NCBI GenBank assembly: GCA_963678255.2
Contig: CAXXTW010000002.1
Location: forward strand, 248,001 to 312,000
Direction of reading: 5' to 3'
Source of the DNA: G963678255 sp963678255
Lineage (GTDB): Bacteria; Cloacimonadota; Cloacimonadia; Cloacimonadales; WRIO01
DNA length: 64,000 nucleotides
The notes below the pieces were generated by a model, which was not told the DNA's origin, made no database searches, and worked only from the letters and a program-made list of their open reading frames with translations. Positions 34,715 through 44,039 of the stretch are shown here, piece after piece. How positions within the stretch are numbered: the first letter of the stretch is position 1; every line of letters starts with the position of its first letter. The position numbers were made by a program, and so were the translations under genes.

Positions 34715-35589
34715 GTAAAAATAAAATTGCAAATTATCTGATATCTTTATCTGTTTTTTTTGTTATAATATCAGTTAGTGCAAAAGTATTATTTCTTTAT
34801 TATGGTACTTTACCAACTTTTAATCAAATACGAACGGTTAGAATTCTTCGTTTTGAAAGAAATACAGCCTTTATTAGTTTAATTATTGATGTTGAAAATA
34901 AAAATATTATTCCCTTTGTAATAAAAAACGCAAATCTTTATGCTTATGATTTTAAACAAAAGATTGGAGATGTTTTTATTGATAACGAAGTTATAGTCTC
35001 TGGTAATACCTCAACCATGTTACGTCTTCAACTCTCTATACCAAAAGAAAGAATTGAATCATTAGTTTTAAATGAAGCTGACAGTTTAAATCTTGAATTA
35101 CAAGGTCAATGCATTATGAAAATGCTTGGGATTAATAAAAAGATCTTAATAAATGAAAAAATTTCTATTCCTGTAAGAACCATGATGAATGAATATGTCT
35201 TTCGATCTTTTCAGTATGCAATTTTTAGTGAAATTGGAACTATTAATCCAAATACAAAACCAATGCAATTAGTTATTCCTTTAAAATTTCGTAATGAATC
35301 TGGAATTGATGTTTATATTGCTGATTTAAAGTCTCAGGTATATATTAATCAAACTTTAGCTGGGACAGGGAATATTGAATCATCATTTCAACTAGCTGAT
35401 AAATATAAGAATATACCTTCTAGTTTAGTGTTTTCTTTATCTGATTGGCAATCTTTGGGATACTCTGCATCAAATTTTGTTAAAGACAGGCTAAATTATC
35501 GAATTGAAGGAAAACTTGACCTGACTGTCTGGAATAAACCTTATAAAATAATTATTGATATGCAGGGTGAAGCTAAGATTAAAGAATAG
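34711..35589 (+). CDS. LEA14-like (two LEA_2 domains) membrane-anchored protein
   Basis: 292 residues. An N-terminal membrane anchor (about 10-31), then two repeats that look like LEA type 2 / WHy beta-sandwiches. The first has the core FISLIIDVENKNIIPFVI followed by ANLYAYDF (about 58-85). The second has LVIPLKFRNESGIDVYIADL (about 187-206), each followed by a strand and a Gly turn. LEA_2 domains in bacteria are periplasmic and of unknown function. It overlaps the PP2C-like gene by 4 bp (ATGA) and ends the operon. The assignment is by pattern only. Confidence 0.6.
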   Translation: MSKNKIANYLISLSVFFVIISVSAKVLFLYYGTLPTFNQIRTVRILRFERNTAFISLIIDVENKNIIPFVIKNANLYAYDFKQKIGDVFIDNEVIVSGNTSTMLRLQLSIPKERIESLVLNEADSLNLELQGQCIMKMLGINKKILINEKISIPVRTMMNEYVFRSFQYAIFSEIGTINPNTKPMQLVIPLKFRNESGIDVYIADLKSQVYINQTLAGTGNIESSFQLADKYKNIPSSLVFSLSDWQSLGYSASNFVKDRLNYRIEGKLDLTVWNKPYKIIIDMQGEAKIKE

Positions 35590-35668
35590 ATAAAACTATT
35601 AAAATTTCAATTTCTTGTACTTTTTTATTCATAATTATACCTCTTTTAATCATAATTTCTAATTTAAT

Positions 35669-35696
35669 TTGGATTTACTTAATAATACTTTATAAT
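35669..35696 (+). promoter_or_regulatory. Promoter of the CoA-disulfide reductase gene
   Basis: TTGGAT (35669-35674), 16-bp spacer, perfect TATAAT (35691-35696), about 38 bp before the ATG with its GAGGGGGAG ribosome site. Confidence 0.55.
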
Positions 35697-35733
35697 ATTA
35701 ATAATTATTCTAATTAATTAAGAGGGGGAGTAA

Positions 35734-37479
35734 ATGAGTATAAAAGTTGTTATAATTGGGGGAGTAGCTGGTGGAGCAACAACTGCAGCCCGATTAAGAC
35801 GTTTAGATGAAAAAGCAAAAATTGTTTTGTTTGAACGTGGAGAGTATATTTCTTATGCAAATTGCGGATTACCATATTATATTGGTGGTATTATTAATGA
35901 TAGAGATAATCTGTTTGTACAAACACCCGAAAATTTTAAAGATAAATTTAATATTGATGTAAGAATTTTATCAGAAGTAATTCGAATAAATCGTAAAACT
36001 AAAACTGTTACTGTAAGAAATCTCATTAATAAACAAGAATATGAAGAATCATTTGATAAATTGGTTTTATCTCCTGGCGCAGAACCTTTGAGACCTCCAA
36101 TTCCTGGGATAAATGATTCGAGTATCTTCACCATGAGAAATGTTCCTGATACTGATAAAATAAAAAAGTACATAGAAGAAAATAAACCAAAGAGAGCAGT
36201 GATCATTGGTGCTGGTTTTATTGGAATGGAAATGGCAGAAAATCTTCATCATCAAGGTATTTTTGTTACAATTATTGAAATGGCTAATCAAGTGATGAAT
36301 ATGATGGATTATGAAATGGCTTCCGAGATTCATCAACACTTAAAAACTAAAAATGTAGAGTTTTTCTTAAAAGACTCTGTTGTTTCTTTTAGTCGTCATT
36401 CTAATAATCTATATGTAAATCTTAAAAGTGGAAAACAATTACGAACTGATTTAGTACTTCTATCCATCGGAGTAAGTCCTGAGAGTAATCTTGCTAAAGA
36501 AGCAGATCTCGAATTAGGAGACCGTAAAGGTATTATTGTCGATGAATATTTAAGGACATCTGATCATAACATTTATGCTTTGGGTGATGCTATACTTTTT
36601 AAACATCCAATTACAAACAAACCTGTTATCACCTATCTGGCTGGTCCTGCAAATAAACAGGGTAGAATCGTTGCTGATAATATTATTACAAATAATACTA
36701 AAACATATAAAGGTGCTTTAGGAAGTGCTATTGCTAAACTATTCGATATTACTGTTGCATCTACTGGTTTGTCTGAAAAAATGTTAAAAATTGAAAAGAT
36801 TCCTTATATTGCTTCAATTATTCATGGATCATCACATGCAGGTTATTATCCTGATGCACTACCCTTAACTCTAAAAATACTTTTTGCTCCTGATAATGGA
36901 AAATTATATGGTGCTCAAATTGTTGGATATGATGGTATTGATAAAAGAATTGATATTATTGCTACGGTTTTGAATATGGGCGGATCTATTTATGATTTAC
37001 AAGAAATTGAACATGCTTACGCTCCTCCTTTTTCTTCTGCTAAAGACCCTGTTAATATTGCAGGTTATGTCGCTGAAAATATTCTAACAGAAAAATTAAA
37101 AATCGTTGATTGGACAGAAATTCAAAATTGTCAATTAAACCATGAGATATTGATAGATGTACGAACTAAAGATGAATTTAAGCTTGGAAGTATAGAAAAA
37201 TCAATAAATATTCCAATAGATGACCTCCGTTTGAGATTGAATGAGTTAGATAAGAATAAAAGAATTATTGTTTTTTGTGGTGTTGGATTAAGAGGTTATT
37301 TAGCTGTTCGAATTCTCATGCAGAATGGATTTAATAATGTCTTTAACCTGTCAGGTGGTTATAAAACCTATAAACATGCAACTCAAAAACAGAGTAATGA
37401 AGATATCTTTGAAAATGATTTTATTGCAAAAGATAATATGATTTATCAAGTAAATCCAAATATATTAGGAGTCAATTAA
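35734..37479 (+). CDS. CoA-disulfide reductase / rhodanese fusion (FAD pyridine nucleotide oxidoreductase)
   Basis: 581 residues. FAD site GGVAGGATTAARLRRL (9-24), single redox Cys C44 in SYANCGLPYYIGG as in CoA-disulfide reductases, NAD(P)H site AVIIGAGFIGMEMAE, the second FAD motif YALGDAILF, and the dimer domain ending HAYAPPFSSAKDPVN. A rhodanese domain follows (about 470-550, LIDVRTKDEFKLGS) with active Cys C515 in FCGVGLRGY. This CoADR-RHD architecture is known to reduce CoA disulfides, persulfides or polysulfide with NAD(P)H, protecting against oxygen or sulfur stress. It is monocistronic. Cytoplasmic. Confidence 0.92.
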   Translation: MSIKVVIIGGVAGGATTAARLRRLDEKAKIVLFERGEYISYANCGLPYYIGGIINDRDNLFVQTPENFKDKFNIDVRILSEVIRINRKTKTVTVRNLINKQEYEESFDKLVLSPGAEPLRPPIPGINDSSIFTMRNVPDTDKIKKYIEENKPKRAVIIGAGFIGMEMAENLHHQGIFVTIIEMANQVMNMMDYEMASEIHQHLKTKNVEFFLKDSVVSFSRHSNNLYVNLKSGKQLRTDLVLLSIGVSPESNLAKEADLELGDRKGIIVDEYLRTSDHNIYALGDAILFKHPITNKPVITYLAGPANKQGRIVADNIITNNTKTYKGALGSAIAKLFDITVASTGLSEKMLKIEKIPYIASIIHGSSHAGYYPDALPLTLKILFAPDNGKLYGAQIVGYDGIDKRIDIIATVLNMGGSIYDLQEIEHAYAPPFSSAKDPVNIAGYVAENILTEKLKIVDWTEIQNCQLNHEILIDVRTKDEFKLGSIEKSINIPIDDLRLRLNELDKNKRIIVFCGVGLRGYLAVRILMQNGFNNVFNLSGGYKTYKHATQKQSNEDIFENDFIAKDNMIYQVNPNILGVN

Positions 37480-37609
37480 ACTCAAAGGTTTACAAAATTG
37501 ACTCTAGGAGATTACATTGTTCGATCAATAATGTGTTAAAAAAGAAATTGAAAAATTATTACTTTGTGATAAATTGAATTTCTTTTCAACAGATCAATGA
37601 TTCAGATAA

Positions 37610-37744
37610 GATTGTGGCACCTTTGGACCAATAGCTGCTTATCGTAATGAAGCTGAAAAAACATATCTAAATCTATTTCTTTAAATTGAAATTGTTTCAA
37701 TAAATGGTAATCCTCCTAAATATCTAAAAAAATTTCTTGATTAA
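37610..37744 (+). pseudogene. Decayed ORF remnant
   Basis: One frame reads DCGTFGPIAAYRNEAEK, then TYLNLFL, a TAA at 37682, and continues IEIVSINGNPPKYLKKFLD to TAA at 37742. The protein-like composition on both sides of the internal stop, with no start codon in front, suggests a broken or remnant gene. The family was not recognised. The stop is TAA, so it is not a selenocysteine site. Confidence 0.4.
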
Positions 37745-37790
37745 AATTTGATTTTATGATAGTAATATATTGATCTAATAAGGAGGATTT

Positions 37791-39437
37791 ATGTTTAGAA
37801 AAATTAGTATGATGTTCATGTTATTGTTATTGTTGCATTTAACTCTGTTTGCTGTGGACCCCATAAAATTTCATTTTAATGATCTAGAATATGGACCTGC
37901 ATTTGGCCCTTTGATGTTTCAAGATGTTCATGCCTATACTGATCTTAATTATACCGCTTCTACAAGCTCTGTTTGCTTATCCGAAAATTTGGATTTCCTT
38001 AATGGTGTTAACGGGGTAACTGTTTTTATTGATAATGGTTATTTGGATTCTTTTTTTAATATCAATACTGTTAACCCGAATGGTAACCCATTTGCATTGG
38101 GTCAAAGCGGGGATAGACGTATTTATGCAGAAGCTGTTGGTGATATTAAAGTTAATGGAGTTCCAGTCTTAAAAGCTAATAATATTTTTATCATTATGGA
38201 TGTTTGTTATCCTCAGCCTTTTGGAACTGGAGACGAAGAATTTGGGGAAGGTTGGGGTACTATCATTCCCGACGAAAGCGATCCAGATTGGGTTAATTAT
38301 TTTGATCAAAATGGCACAGGACAGATTCATTTTAAGTTTTCTTCTTTTAGCTCAGTAGTTCAAGGTTATTATGGTATTTATGATTGTGATGTTGTAGTTG
38401 AACCTTCTCAGTTTAGAAGAGAATTAGCAGCAGAACATATAATTTATTTGAATCAAGATTATACTTTTAATAATACAGGGATCACAATGAATTTCATAAA
38501 TCTTGAAGATTTTCATCATGAGTTATATTCTTCAGACAGATTTACTGTTCAAAAGATCGAGGCTTTACCTTTGGGTGTTTTACCTGATGGCATAAATAGA
38601 ATTACCCATAATTATTGGGAAATTGGTACTTCTGCTAATACTTACCAAGCTACAGTTTCTTTTGACTTAACTACAATCGACGGTATTTCTACTCCTGAGA
38701 ATTTAAGAGTTTTGTATCGATCAAATCCTTTAGCTGATTGGCAAATTATTGCTTCAGTTTTGAATGGGAATAATCTGACTTTGATCAATCATACTAGTGA
38801 AGGGCAATATACCATAGGTACTATTGCGGATGATACACTTCCTGTAACTCTTAGCAGTTTTAATGCTGTCATGGATGCAACAAATTCTGTCAATGTCAAA
38901 TGGAAAACTGAATCTGAAAGTGATATGTTAGGATATCATATTCTTAGAGCAAATCAAGAAAATATAACTAATGCTGTTAATTTAACAATTAACCCAATTT
39001 TAGCAGTTAATACTTCAGATGGAAAACTATATAGTTTTACTGACTCAGAAATTATAAATCAAACAGATTATTATTATTGGCTAAATTCAATTTCCATGAA
39101 TGGTGAAGTTACTTATTATGGGCCTGTTCATATTCTAACAAAATTTTCTAATGATGATAATCCGCCAGTAATTAGTAAGGAAGGATTTAGAAGTATATAT
39201 CCAAATCCAGTAGGTAATAATGATGTTTGTTATGCAGAATACAAACTGAATGAATCAGATCAAGCAAAATTCACTATTTATAACATCAAAGGACAGCATG
39301 TAGCTTCAACAGAAGTAATAAATATAAATCTAAATTCTGTACGTTTACCAATATCAAAACTGACTGCAGGAATTTATTTTGTCTCTTTAGAAACTTCCAA
39401 AGGAAAAGATATCAAAAAATTATTAATTCTAAAATAG
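37791..39437 (+). CDS. Secreted protein with C-terminal sorting domain
   Basis: 548 residues. Signal peptide (about 1-21, ending LTLFA), a long beta-rich region of unknown fold (about 22-340), then DDTLPVTLSSFNAVMDATN. That LPVTLSSF motif commonly opens a beta-sandwich in FCB sorting-domain proteins (about 345-455). A C-terminal sorting domain follows, starting IYPNPVGNNDVCYAEYKL, with FTIYNIKGQHV, LTAGIYFVSL and the basic end KKLLILK. It is predicted to be exported to the cell surface or medium. A GGAGG ribosome site precedes the ATG. Substrate and function unknown. Confidence 0.82.
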   Translation: MFRKISMMFMLLLLLHLTLFAVDPIKFHFNDLEYGPAFGPLMFQDVHAYTDLNYTASTSSVCLSENLDFLNGVNGVTVFIDNGYLDSFFNINTVNPNGNPFALGQSGDRRIYAEAVGDIKVNGVPVLKANNIFIIMDVCYPQPFGTGDEEFGEGWGTIIPDESDPDWVNYFDQNGTGQIHFKFSSFSSVVQGYYGIYDCDVVVEPSQFRRELAAEHIIYLNQDYTFNNTGITMNFINLEDFHHELYSSDRFTVQKIEALPLGVLPDGINRITHNYWEIGTSANTYQATVSFDLTTIDGISTPENLRVLYRSNPLADWQIIASVLNGNNLTLINHTSEGQYTIGTIADDTLPVTLSSFNAVMDATNSVNVKWKTESESDMLGYHILRANQENITNAVNLTINPILAVNTSDGKLYSFTDSEIINQTDYYYWLNSISMNGEVTYYGPVHILTKFSNDDNPPVISKEGFRSIYPNPVGNNDVCYAEYKLNESDQAKFTIYNIKGQHVASTEVININLNSVRLPISKLTAGIYFVSLETSKGKDIKKLLILK

Positions 39438-39493
39438 TATTAAATAATCAGAGTATAATGATCCTTAATCATTTATTGGTCTTTTAATACTCA

Positions 39494-39525
39494 AAAAAAG
39501 GGCACAAATTCTTGTGCCCTTTTTA
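39494..39525. terminator. Bidirectional terminator
   Basis: GGGCACAA (39500-39507) pairs with TTGTGCCC (39512-39519) with a 4-nt loop, flanked by an A-run before and a T-run after. It can therefore terminate both the plus-strand secreted protein gene and the minus-strand kinase unit. Confidence 0.9.
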
Positions 39526-39659
39526 TTACTGTTTTTAATATATTCTTTTTATAAATTAATACACTCATTAAGCTTTTGACATAGTTTATGAAAGCAAACA
39601 ATGCAAAGAAATTTGATTATTTTTAAATAGTAAATTCAAAATAGATTACTGAAAAATAA

Positions 39660-40025
39660 TTAAATATTTAAATTTGATTTTATGATATTAAAAGCATCTA
39701 TCATACTTTTTTTCTTATTCTCAACGAAGAATTTTCTAGAATATTGTGCTGAAAGAAAATTAGGTAAATCTTTCCTTTTAATACAATTAAATAAAGTATT
39801 ATCAGTATTCCCGTCTAAGAAGATCAAAATCGAGAAAGGATATGAAAGTTTTAAGAGAGTAAGGAATAAAAGATTGTTCTTCACCGAGAAGATTTGTTGA
39901 TCAAATATTATAATGGTAGTAGGAACCAAATATTTAAGTATTGTTTCCTGAGATGTGACCTGTACATAATTTTCAGGTTTATCTTGAGGCAAGTATTCAA
40001 TATTCCAACATAAAATCTGAGACAT
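39660..40025 (-). CDS. Small protein co-translated with the sensor kinase
   Basis: 121 residues. The ATG overlaps the kinase stop (TAATG), so it is very probably expressed with it. An alternating hydrophobic pattern (LVPTTIIIFD, FSILIFLDG) hints at a degenerate receiver-like alpha/beta fold, but the phospho-acceptor and lysine motifs of response regulators are not recognisable. An overlapping plus-strand frame (39682-39900) is judged a shadow. Function unknown. Confidence 0.55.
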   Translation of the reverse strand: MSQILCWNIEYLPQDKPENYVQVTSQETILKYLVPTTIIIFDQQIFSVKNNLLFLTLLKLSYPFSILIFLDGNTDNTLFNCIKRKDLPNFLSAQYSRKFFVENKKKSMIDAFNIIKSNLNI

Positions 40026-42418
40026 TATTTCACAATCGTAAATTTAATAGTTGTACCTTGACTAAGTATAGATTCAATCCATACTTCTCCACCATAATTC
40101 TCTATTATTTTTTTAACAATAGACAAGCCAATACCTGTACTTTCATAAGTATCTTTTGCCTGAAGTGTTTGAAATATTTGAAAGACTTTATCATAATATT
40201 TTGGATCAATTCCTGGACCATTATCTTTAACAAAAAATTCATAATGAGTATTCAGATCAGTATAACCAATCTCAATGATCCCTTCTTCTTTATCCATAAA
40301 TTTAACTGAATTACTTATAAGATTCTGAAAAACCTGTTCCATGTATATTCTTGGAGTTTTAACTATTGGTAATTGAGGGTCAATGATAATATCGATAGAT
40401 TCAGGAATTACTAAAATATTTACAACAGATTGAACTAACTCATAGAAAAAGACATTCTCTAAAGGAACATCCATTCTACCTACTCTTGAATATTTTAAGA
40501 TTCCATCAATTAAGTCATGCATCCTCTTTGTTCTATTAGTAAGAAGATTGAGCATGTTTTTACCCTCGTCATCAAACGCATCTTTGTAATCATTAGTTAG
40601 CCATTCAACTAAGGTATTAATCGCTCTAAGAGGTGCTTTTAAGTCGTGAGAGACTATATAAGCAAATGATTTAAGCTCTTGGTTTACTTTCTCAAGATCT
40701 AAGGAATAACGTTTCAACTCTTCTTCTTGTAATTTTTTCTCAGTAATATCAATATTTGCACCTAATAACCCTGATACTTTGTTGTCATCATATATTGGTG
40801 CTACGATTTGTATAAAGGTTTTTTCTTGTTCTTGATGTTGATAACAGACATCGTGAATAATTACTTCTCCCATTTTTGCTTTATTACATTCAGATATCCA
40901 TTGTTGTTTTATTTCATTCGGGATTTCAATGTCAGATATTGGTTGATTGATTAGTTTACCCCAAAGATCTATTGAAAATTTAGATTGCATATTAAAAACT
41001 AAATGATTATCTGTCATCCAGAAATCCATTGGAAGGTTTTCAAAGGCAGCTGTTAATCTGGCTTCTCTGTCTTTTAATGCTATTTCCATTTTTTTGCGAT
41101 CTCTTATATCCCTAATGTATAATAATACCATTCTTTGGTCTTTTAATGAGAAAAATTGTGCTTGAGTCTCAGCTGAAAAGATAGTATCATGATTTTTTTT
41201 GCAATTAACTTCTACAAATCCATCAACTACATCCAAACCAAATAAACGGGTGATTAATTCTTCAATCTCAGTTATGATGGATTGATCTTCAGTCTTGTTA
41301 TGATCAACTTCAAATAATTGATGAATCCACATTTCTTTGATCTCATCTTCCTTATAATCAAACATATTATTGCAAGCTTGATTGCAGTCAATTATTCTTC
41401 CTGAGAGATCTACCAGAAGAATCGCATCTGAAGATGAATTAAATAGTGCTTTGTATTTTTGTTCATTATATCTCATTTCCAATTCTAATGATTTTTTAAA
41501 AGTAGTATCTTCCATATGAATCATTACAGAATCTGGTGGTACAAATGCATAACTTGTTATATAGAATTTTTTCTCTTTCGATTCTTCAACATAAAATTCT
41601 ATTTCTTTTCGTATTGGCTTTCTGGTTATATAGCAAAAATCCATATCTCTTAAGACTTGGTAATTATCCTTTAACAAATCCGAAGCTTTTATCCCTAAAA
41701 TCTGTTTAACTTTTCCATCAGTCATCTGATAAACGATATCATTATAATCAGTTAAAACGTATTCTTCTCCAGATCTTTTCCATGTGTATGTCGGAACTGG
41801 AATACTTTTGAACTGTTTTCTAGCTTTCTCTTCACTATGTTGGAGTTTCTCTAAGAAAAGATTCTCATTTGTAATATCACGACCTGCAGCATAAATTGAC
41901 ATTGTTTCTTCATCAAAATAGCAATACCATGAAATCCAGCGATTTTCGTTATTCTTTGATATCATTTTAATTTCAAATGTAACAGTTTTTTGTGTTTTAA
42001 GATTGTTCTTCATTAATACAAATTTTTCTTTTTCTTCTGGATCAATCAATTCAATAAAATTCTTATTAAGTAAAAATTCTCTTTCACAATCTAATATTTT
42101 TTCAAAAGCTGCATTAAATTGAGTTAAAGTCCAATTCGCTGACCAAATACTTAAAACATCCTTAGAAACCCGAATCAGGTTTTCTTGTACTTGCATATTT
42201 TCTTGAAGATTATTTACGAGTTTGCTTTTATGATAGCATAAAAAAATGATAATTCCAATAAAAAATACACCTGCTCCGATATAATAATAATGGGTATGGG
42301 GTGGCTCGATTTCTTCTGCAACAACAGAATATCCAATTTTGATGGTTGATAATATAAAAATTGAAAGTGTAATAAATCTAAAATTTAACCCTTTTATTCT
42401 TTTTAAAAAATTATTCAT
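40025..42418 (-). CDS. Membrane-anchored multi-PAS sensor histidine kinase
   Basis: 797 residues. Two N-terminal membrane helices (about 14-32 and 44-62) with a very short loop between them, then about four PAS domains (roughly 75-190, 195-310, 320-440 and 450-570; the last with a PAC end VSGLLGANIDITEKK). The HisKA helix carries phospho-acceptor H591 (IVSHDLKAPLRA), and the HATPase domain has LISNSVKF, VKDNGPGIDP and GIGLSIVKKIIENYGG. The PAS stack suggests intracellular redox, light or ligand sensing. No classical response regulator is adjacent; the coupled 121-residue protein is the only candidate partner. The gene lies 13 bp after the PHP-domain gene. Confidence 0.92.
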   Translation of the reverse strand: MNNFLKRIKGLNFRFITLSIFILSTIKIGYSVVAEEIEPPHTHYYYIGAGVFFIGIIIFLCYHKSKLVNNLQENMQVQENLIRVSKDVLSIWSANWTLTQFNAAFEKILDCEREFLLNKNFIELIDPEEKEKFVLMKNNLKTQKTVTFEIKMISKNNENRWISWYCYFDEETMSIYAAGRDITNENLFLEKLQHSEEKARKQFKSIPVPTYTWKRSGEEYVLTDYNDIVYQMTDGKVKQILGIKASDLLKDNYQVLRDMDFCYITRKPIRKEIEFYVEESKEKKFYITSYAFVPPDSVMIHMEDTTFKKSLELEMRYNEQKYKALFNSSSDAILLVDLSGRIIDCNQACNNMFDYKEDEIKEMWIHQLFEVDHNKTEDQSIITEIEELITRLFGLDVVDGFVEVNCKKNHDTIFSAETQAQFFSLKDQRMVLLYIRDIRDRKKMEIALKDREARLTAAFENLPMDFWMTDNHLVFNMQSKFSIDLWGKLINQPISDIEIPNEIKQQWISECNKAKMGEVIIHDVCYQHQEQEKTFIQIVAPIYDDNKVSGLLGANIDITEKKLQEEELKRYSLDLEKVNQELKSFAYIVSHDLKAPLRAINTLVEWLTNDYKDAFDDEGKNMLNLLTNRTKRMHDLIDGILKYSRVGRMDVPLENVFFYELVQSVVNILVIPESIDIIIDPQLPIVKTPRIYMEQVFQNLISNSVKFMDKEEGIIEIGYTDLNTHYEFFVKDNGPGIDPKYYDKVFQIFQTLQAKDTYESTGIGLSIVKKIIENYGGEVWIESILSQGTTIKFTIVK

Positions 42419-42431
42419 ATCTACCTATAAC

Positions 42432-43979
42432 CTAAAAATCATTTCTTTCTATCCAAATCGGATTAGTTATTACTATTCCAATATTCTTAGTTTTTAACTC
42501 CATTCTCAGATACCCTTTGCATGGTAACAAATAATTTGAAAACTGTAAAGGATTTTTTATTATTTTTTCTTCTTTTTTTATCAAATCACCAATTATTAAT
42601 AAAATGTTTGATATTTCTCCAAACTCTTTTGATGTTTTGCTTTCAAAATTGATACTAGCCTTATCTTCATAAATTGTTTGACCAATAGAATATGAATGAA
42701 GTTGGCTTGTTGCAATAAAGTCCAGAAAAGGACCATTTGATATACTTAGATGCTTATGTTTAAATCCTTGAATTGGATCATTTTCTGAATATTTAAAAAT
42801 AGTAAAAAACCTGCCAAATATTTGTTTCTTTGTTGAAAATAATTCTAAAAAAGGGATTTTTATTTGTTTCATAAATTGGAAATTGCCATGTGCATCATTA
42901 CCAGCAATCAGATAATATTTAAAACCCATTAATAGAAGATTGACCCATTTTTTTTTATTCCTTTCAATTTCTAATAATGATGCATTATTGATTGCTTGAA
43001 TAAATTCAATAGATCCAGCATCAAAGTCTTCTTTAGACCAAGACCCTCTGTTAAGAGTTAATTTTTGGAGATAAGGTATATCATCAAAAGGATGGGCTGC
43101 AATAAATAATCGATTCTCTGATTGTTGTCTTTTTACTTCTTTAATAGAAAAGCATGGTTTATTCATTCCCCATTTCTCAGCACTATCTCCATTACCTTTA
43201 ATAAATTCTTCAGAATTAATACAGAGCAAATGAATGTTTTCGTTTTTTAAATTTCCTATAGAAGCTTCTTCAGCTCTTAAAATGCAACAATCTTTATTTG
43301 AGAAGTAAGATATTTCATCTGATAGTCTTTTCCATTTTTTATGCTCGGGATCATATTCTAAATAATTGTTCTCCATATCATCTAAATCATAGGAATGATC
43401 TGTTACAAAAAACCAGTCTAATCCCATCGTATAGGCAAATCTTTGAGCAATCTCTATAGGAGCACCAAACTCAACTTGATCATCTGTATAATTACTATGA
43501 TAATGAGGCTCACCACAAAAGTAATCTGTTGGTATTGGTCTTGATTCTGAGGAAACAAAACAGGTAAAAGGTTCTTTTTTGAGTTTATAATAATTATCAA
43601 TACAAACAGATTTTTTTGTTTTATCTATTAAATACTCTAATTTTGGGGTTATTGTTATAAACTGATTTAACATAGTAACAGGTATGGGAATATTAAAAAT
43701 TTTATAATAAAACCTTGATAAAACATGAATTGATTCTTCAAAACTGAAATGTATCGTTTCTTTTTTTGATTTTATTGAAATGCTGACTTTTATTAAGCTA
43801 ATGGGAAATAATTGTGCGTCTTTGATAATTAAAGCTATTGGAATGTTCTTTTCTCTTTCATATAGACATCTAATAGGGCAATCAAAAAGTATTTCAGGTT
43901 CTTTTTTAAAATATTTAGGTTTTAAAAAAGGAAATTTATAATGAATTTCTGCATAGGAAAAAACTGGGAAAAGAAACAT
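42432..43979 (-). CDS. PHP-domain metallohydrolase, CehA/McbA-like
   Basis: 515 residues. A short hydrophobic N-terminus (MFLFPVFSYA) may be a signal peptide. A beta-rich domain of about 150 residues precedes the PHP domain with GEPHYHSNYTDD (first His cluster), DWFFVTDHSYD, ILRAEEAS, FIAAHPFDD and AGNDAHGNFQF (last ligands). Then a C-terminal beta-sandwich (SNGPFLDF onward). That order fits the CehA/McbA family, whose members hydrolyse phosphoesters or carbamates. AGGAG precedes the ATG. It is the first gene of the unit with the histidine kinase, so its substrate or product may be linked to the sensed signal. Substrate unknown. Confidence 0.8.
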   Translation of the reverse strand: MFLFPVFSYAEIHYKFPFLKPKYFKKEPEILFDCPIRCLYEREKNIPIALIIKDAQLFPISLIKVSISIKSKKETIHFSFEESIHVLSRFYYKIFNIPIPVTMLNQFITITPKLEYLIDKTKKSVCIDNYYKLKKEPFTCFVSSESRPIPTDYFCGEPHYHSNYTDDQVEFGAPIEIAQRFAYTMGLDWFFVTDHSYDLDDMENNYLEYDPEHKKWKRLSDEISYFSNKDCCILRAEEASIGNLKNENIHLLCINSEEFIKGNGDSAEKWGMNKPCFSIKEVKRQQSENRLFIAAHPFDDIPYLQKLTLNRGSWSKEDFDAGSIEFIQAINNASLLEIERNKKKWVNLLLMGFKYYLIAGNDAHGNFQFMKQIKIPFLELFSTKKQIFGRFFTIFKYSENDPIQGFKHKHLSISNGPFLDFIATSQLHSYSIGQTIYEDKASINFESKTSKEFGEISNILLIIGDLIKKEEKIIKNPLQFSNYLLPCKGYLRMELKTKNIGIVITNPIWIERNDF

Positions 43980-43995
43980 AAAAACTCCTGAAAAG

Positions 43996-44020
43996 AAAAA
44001 AAGCCCCGTATAACGGGACT
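43996..44020 (-). terminator. Terminator of the pilin-like gene
   Basis: On the minus strand AGTCCCG (44020-44014) pairs with CGGGGCT (44008-44002) with one mismatch and a 5-nt loop, followed by TTTTTT. It lies 20 bp after the pilin-like stop and just before the PHP gene. Confidence 0.65.
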
Positions 44021-44039
44021 TTTTTGTAGTAAAAATTTC

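Noticed and set aside
37469..37504. Inverted repeat GAGTCAATT / AATTGACTC after the CoA-disulfide reductase gene
   Set aside because: The loop is 18 nt and there is no T-run; it may be a chance match in AT-rich DNA.
37610..37744. Internal stop as a selenocysteine codon
   Set aside because: The stop is TAA, not TGA.
39682..39900. Plus-strand 72-codon frame
   Set aside because: It overlaps the minus-strand small protein that shares its start with the kinase stop, and has no ribosome site.
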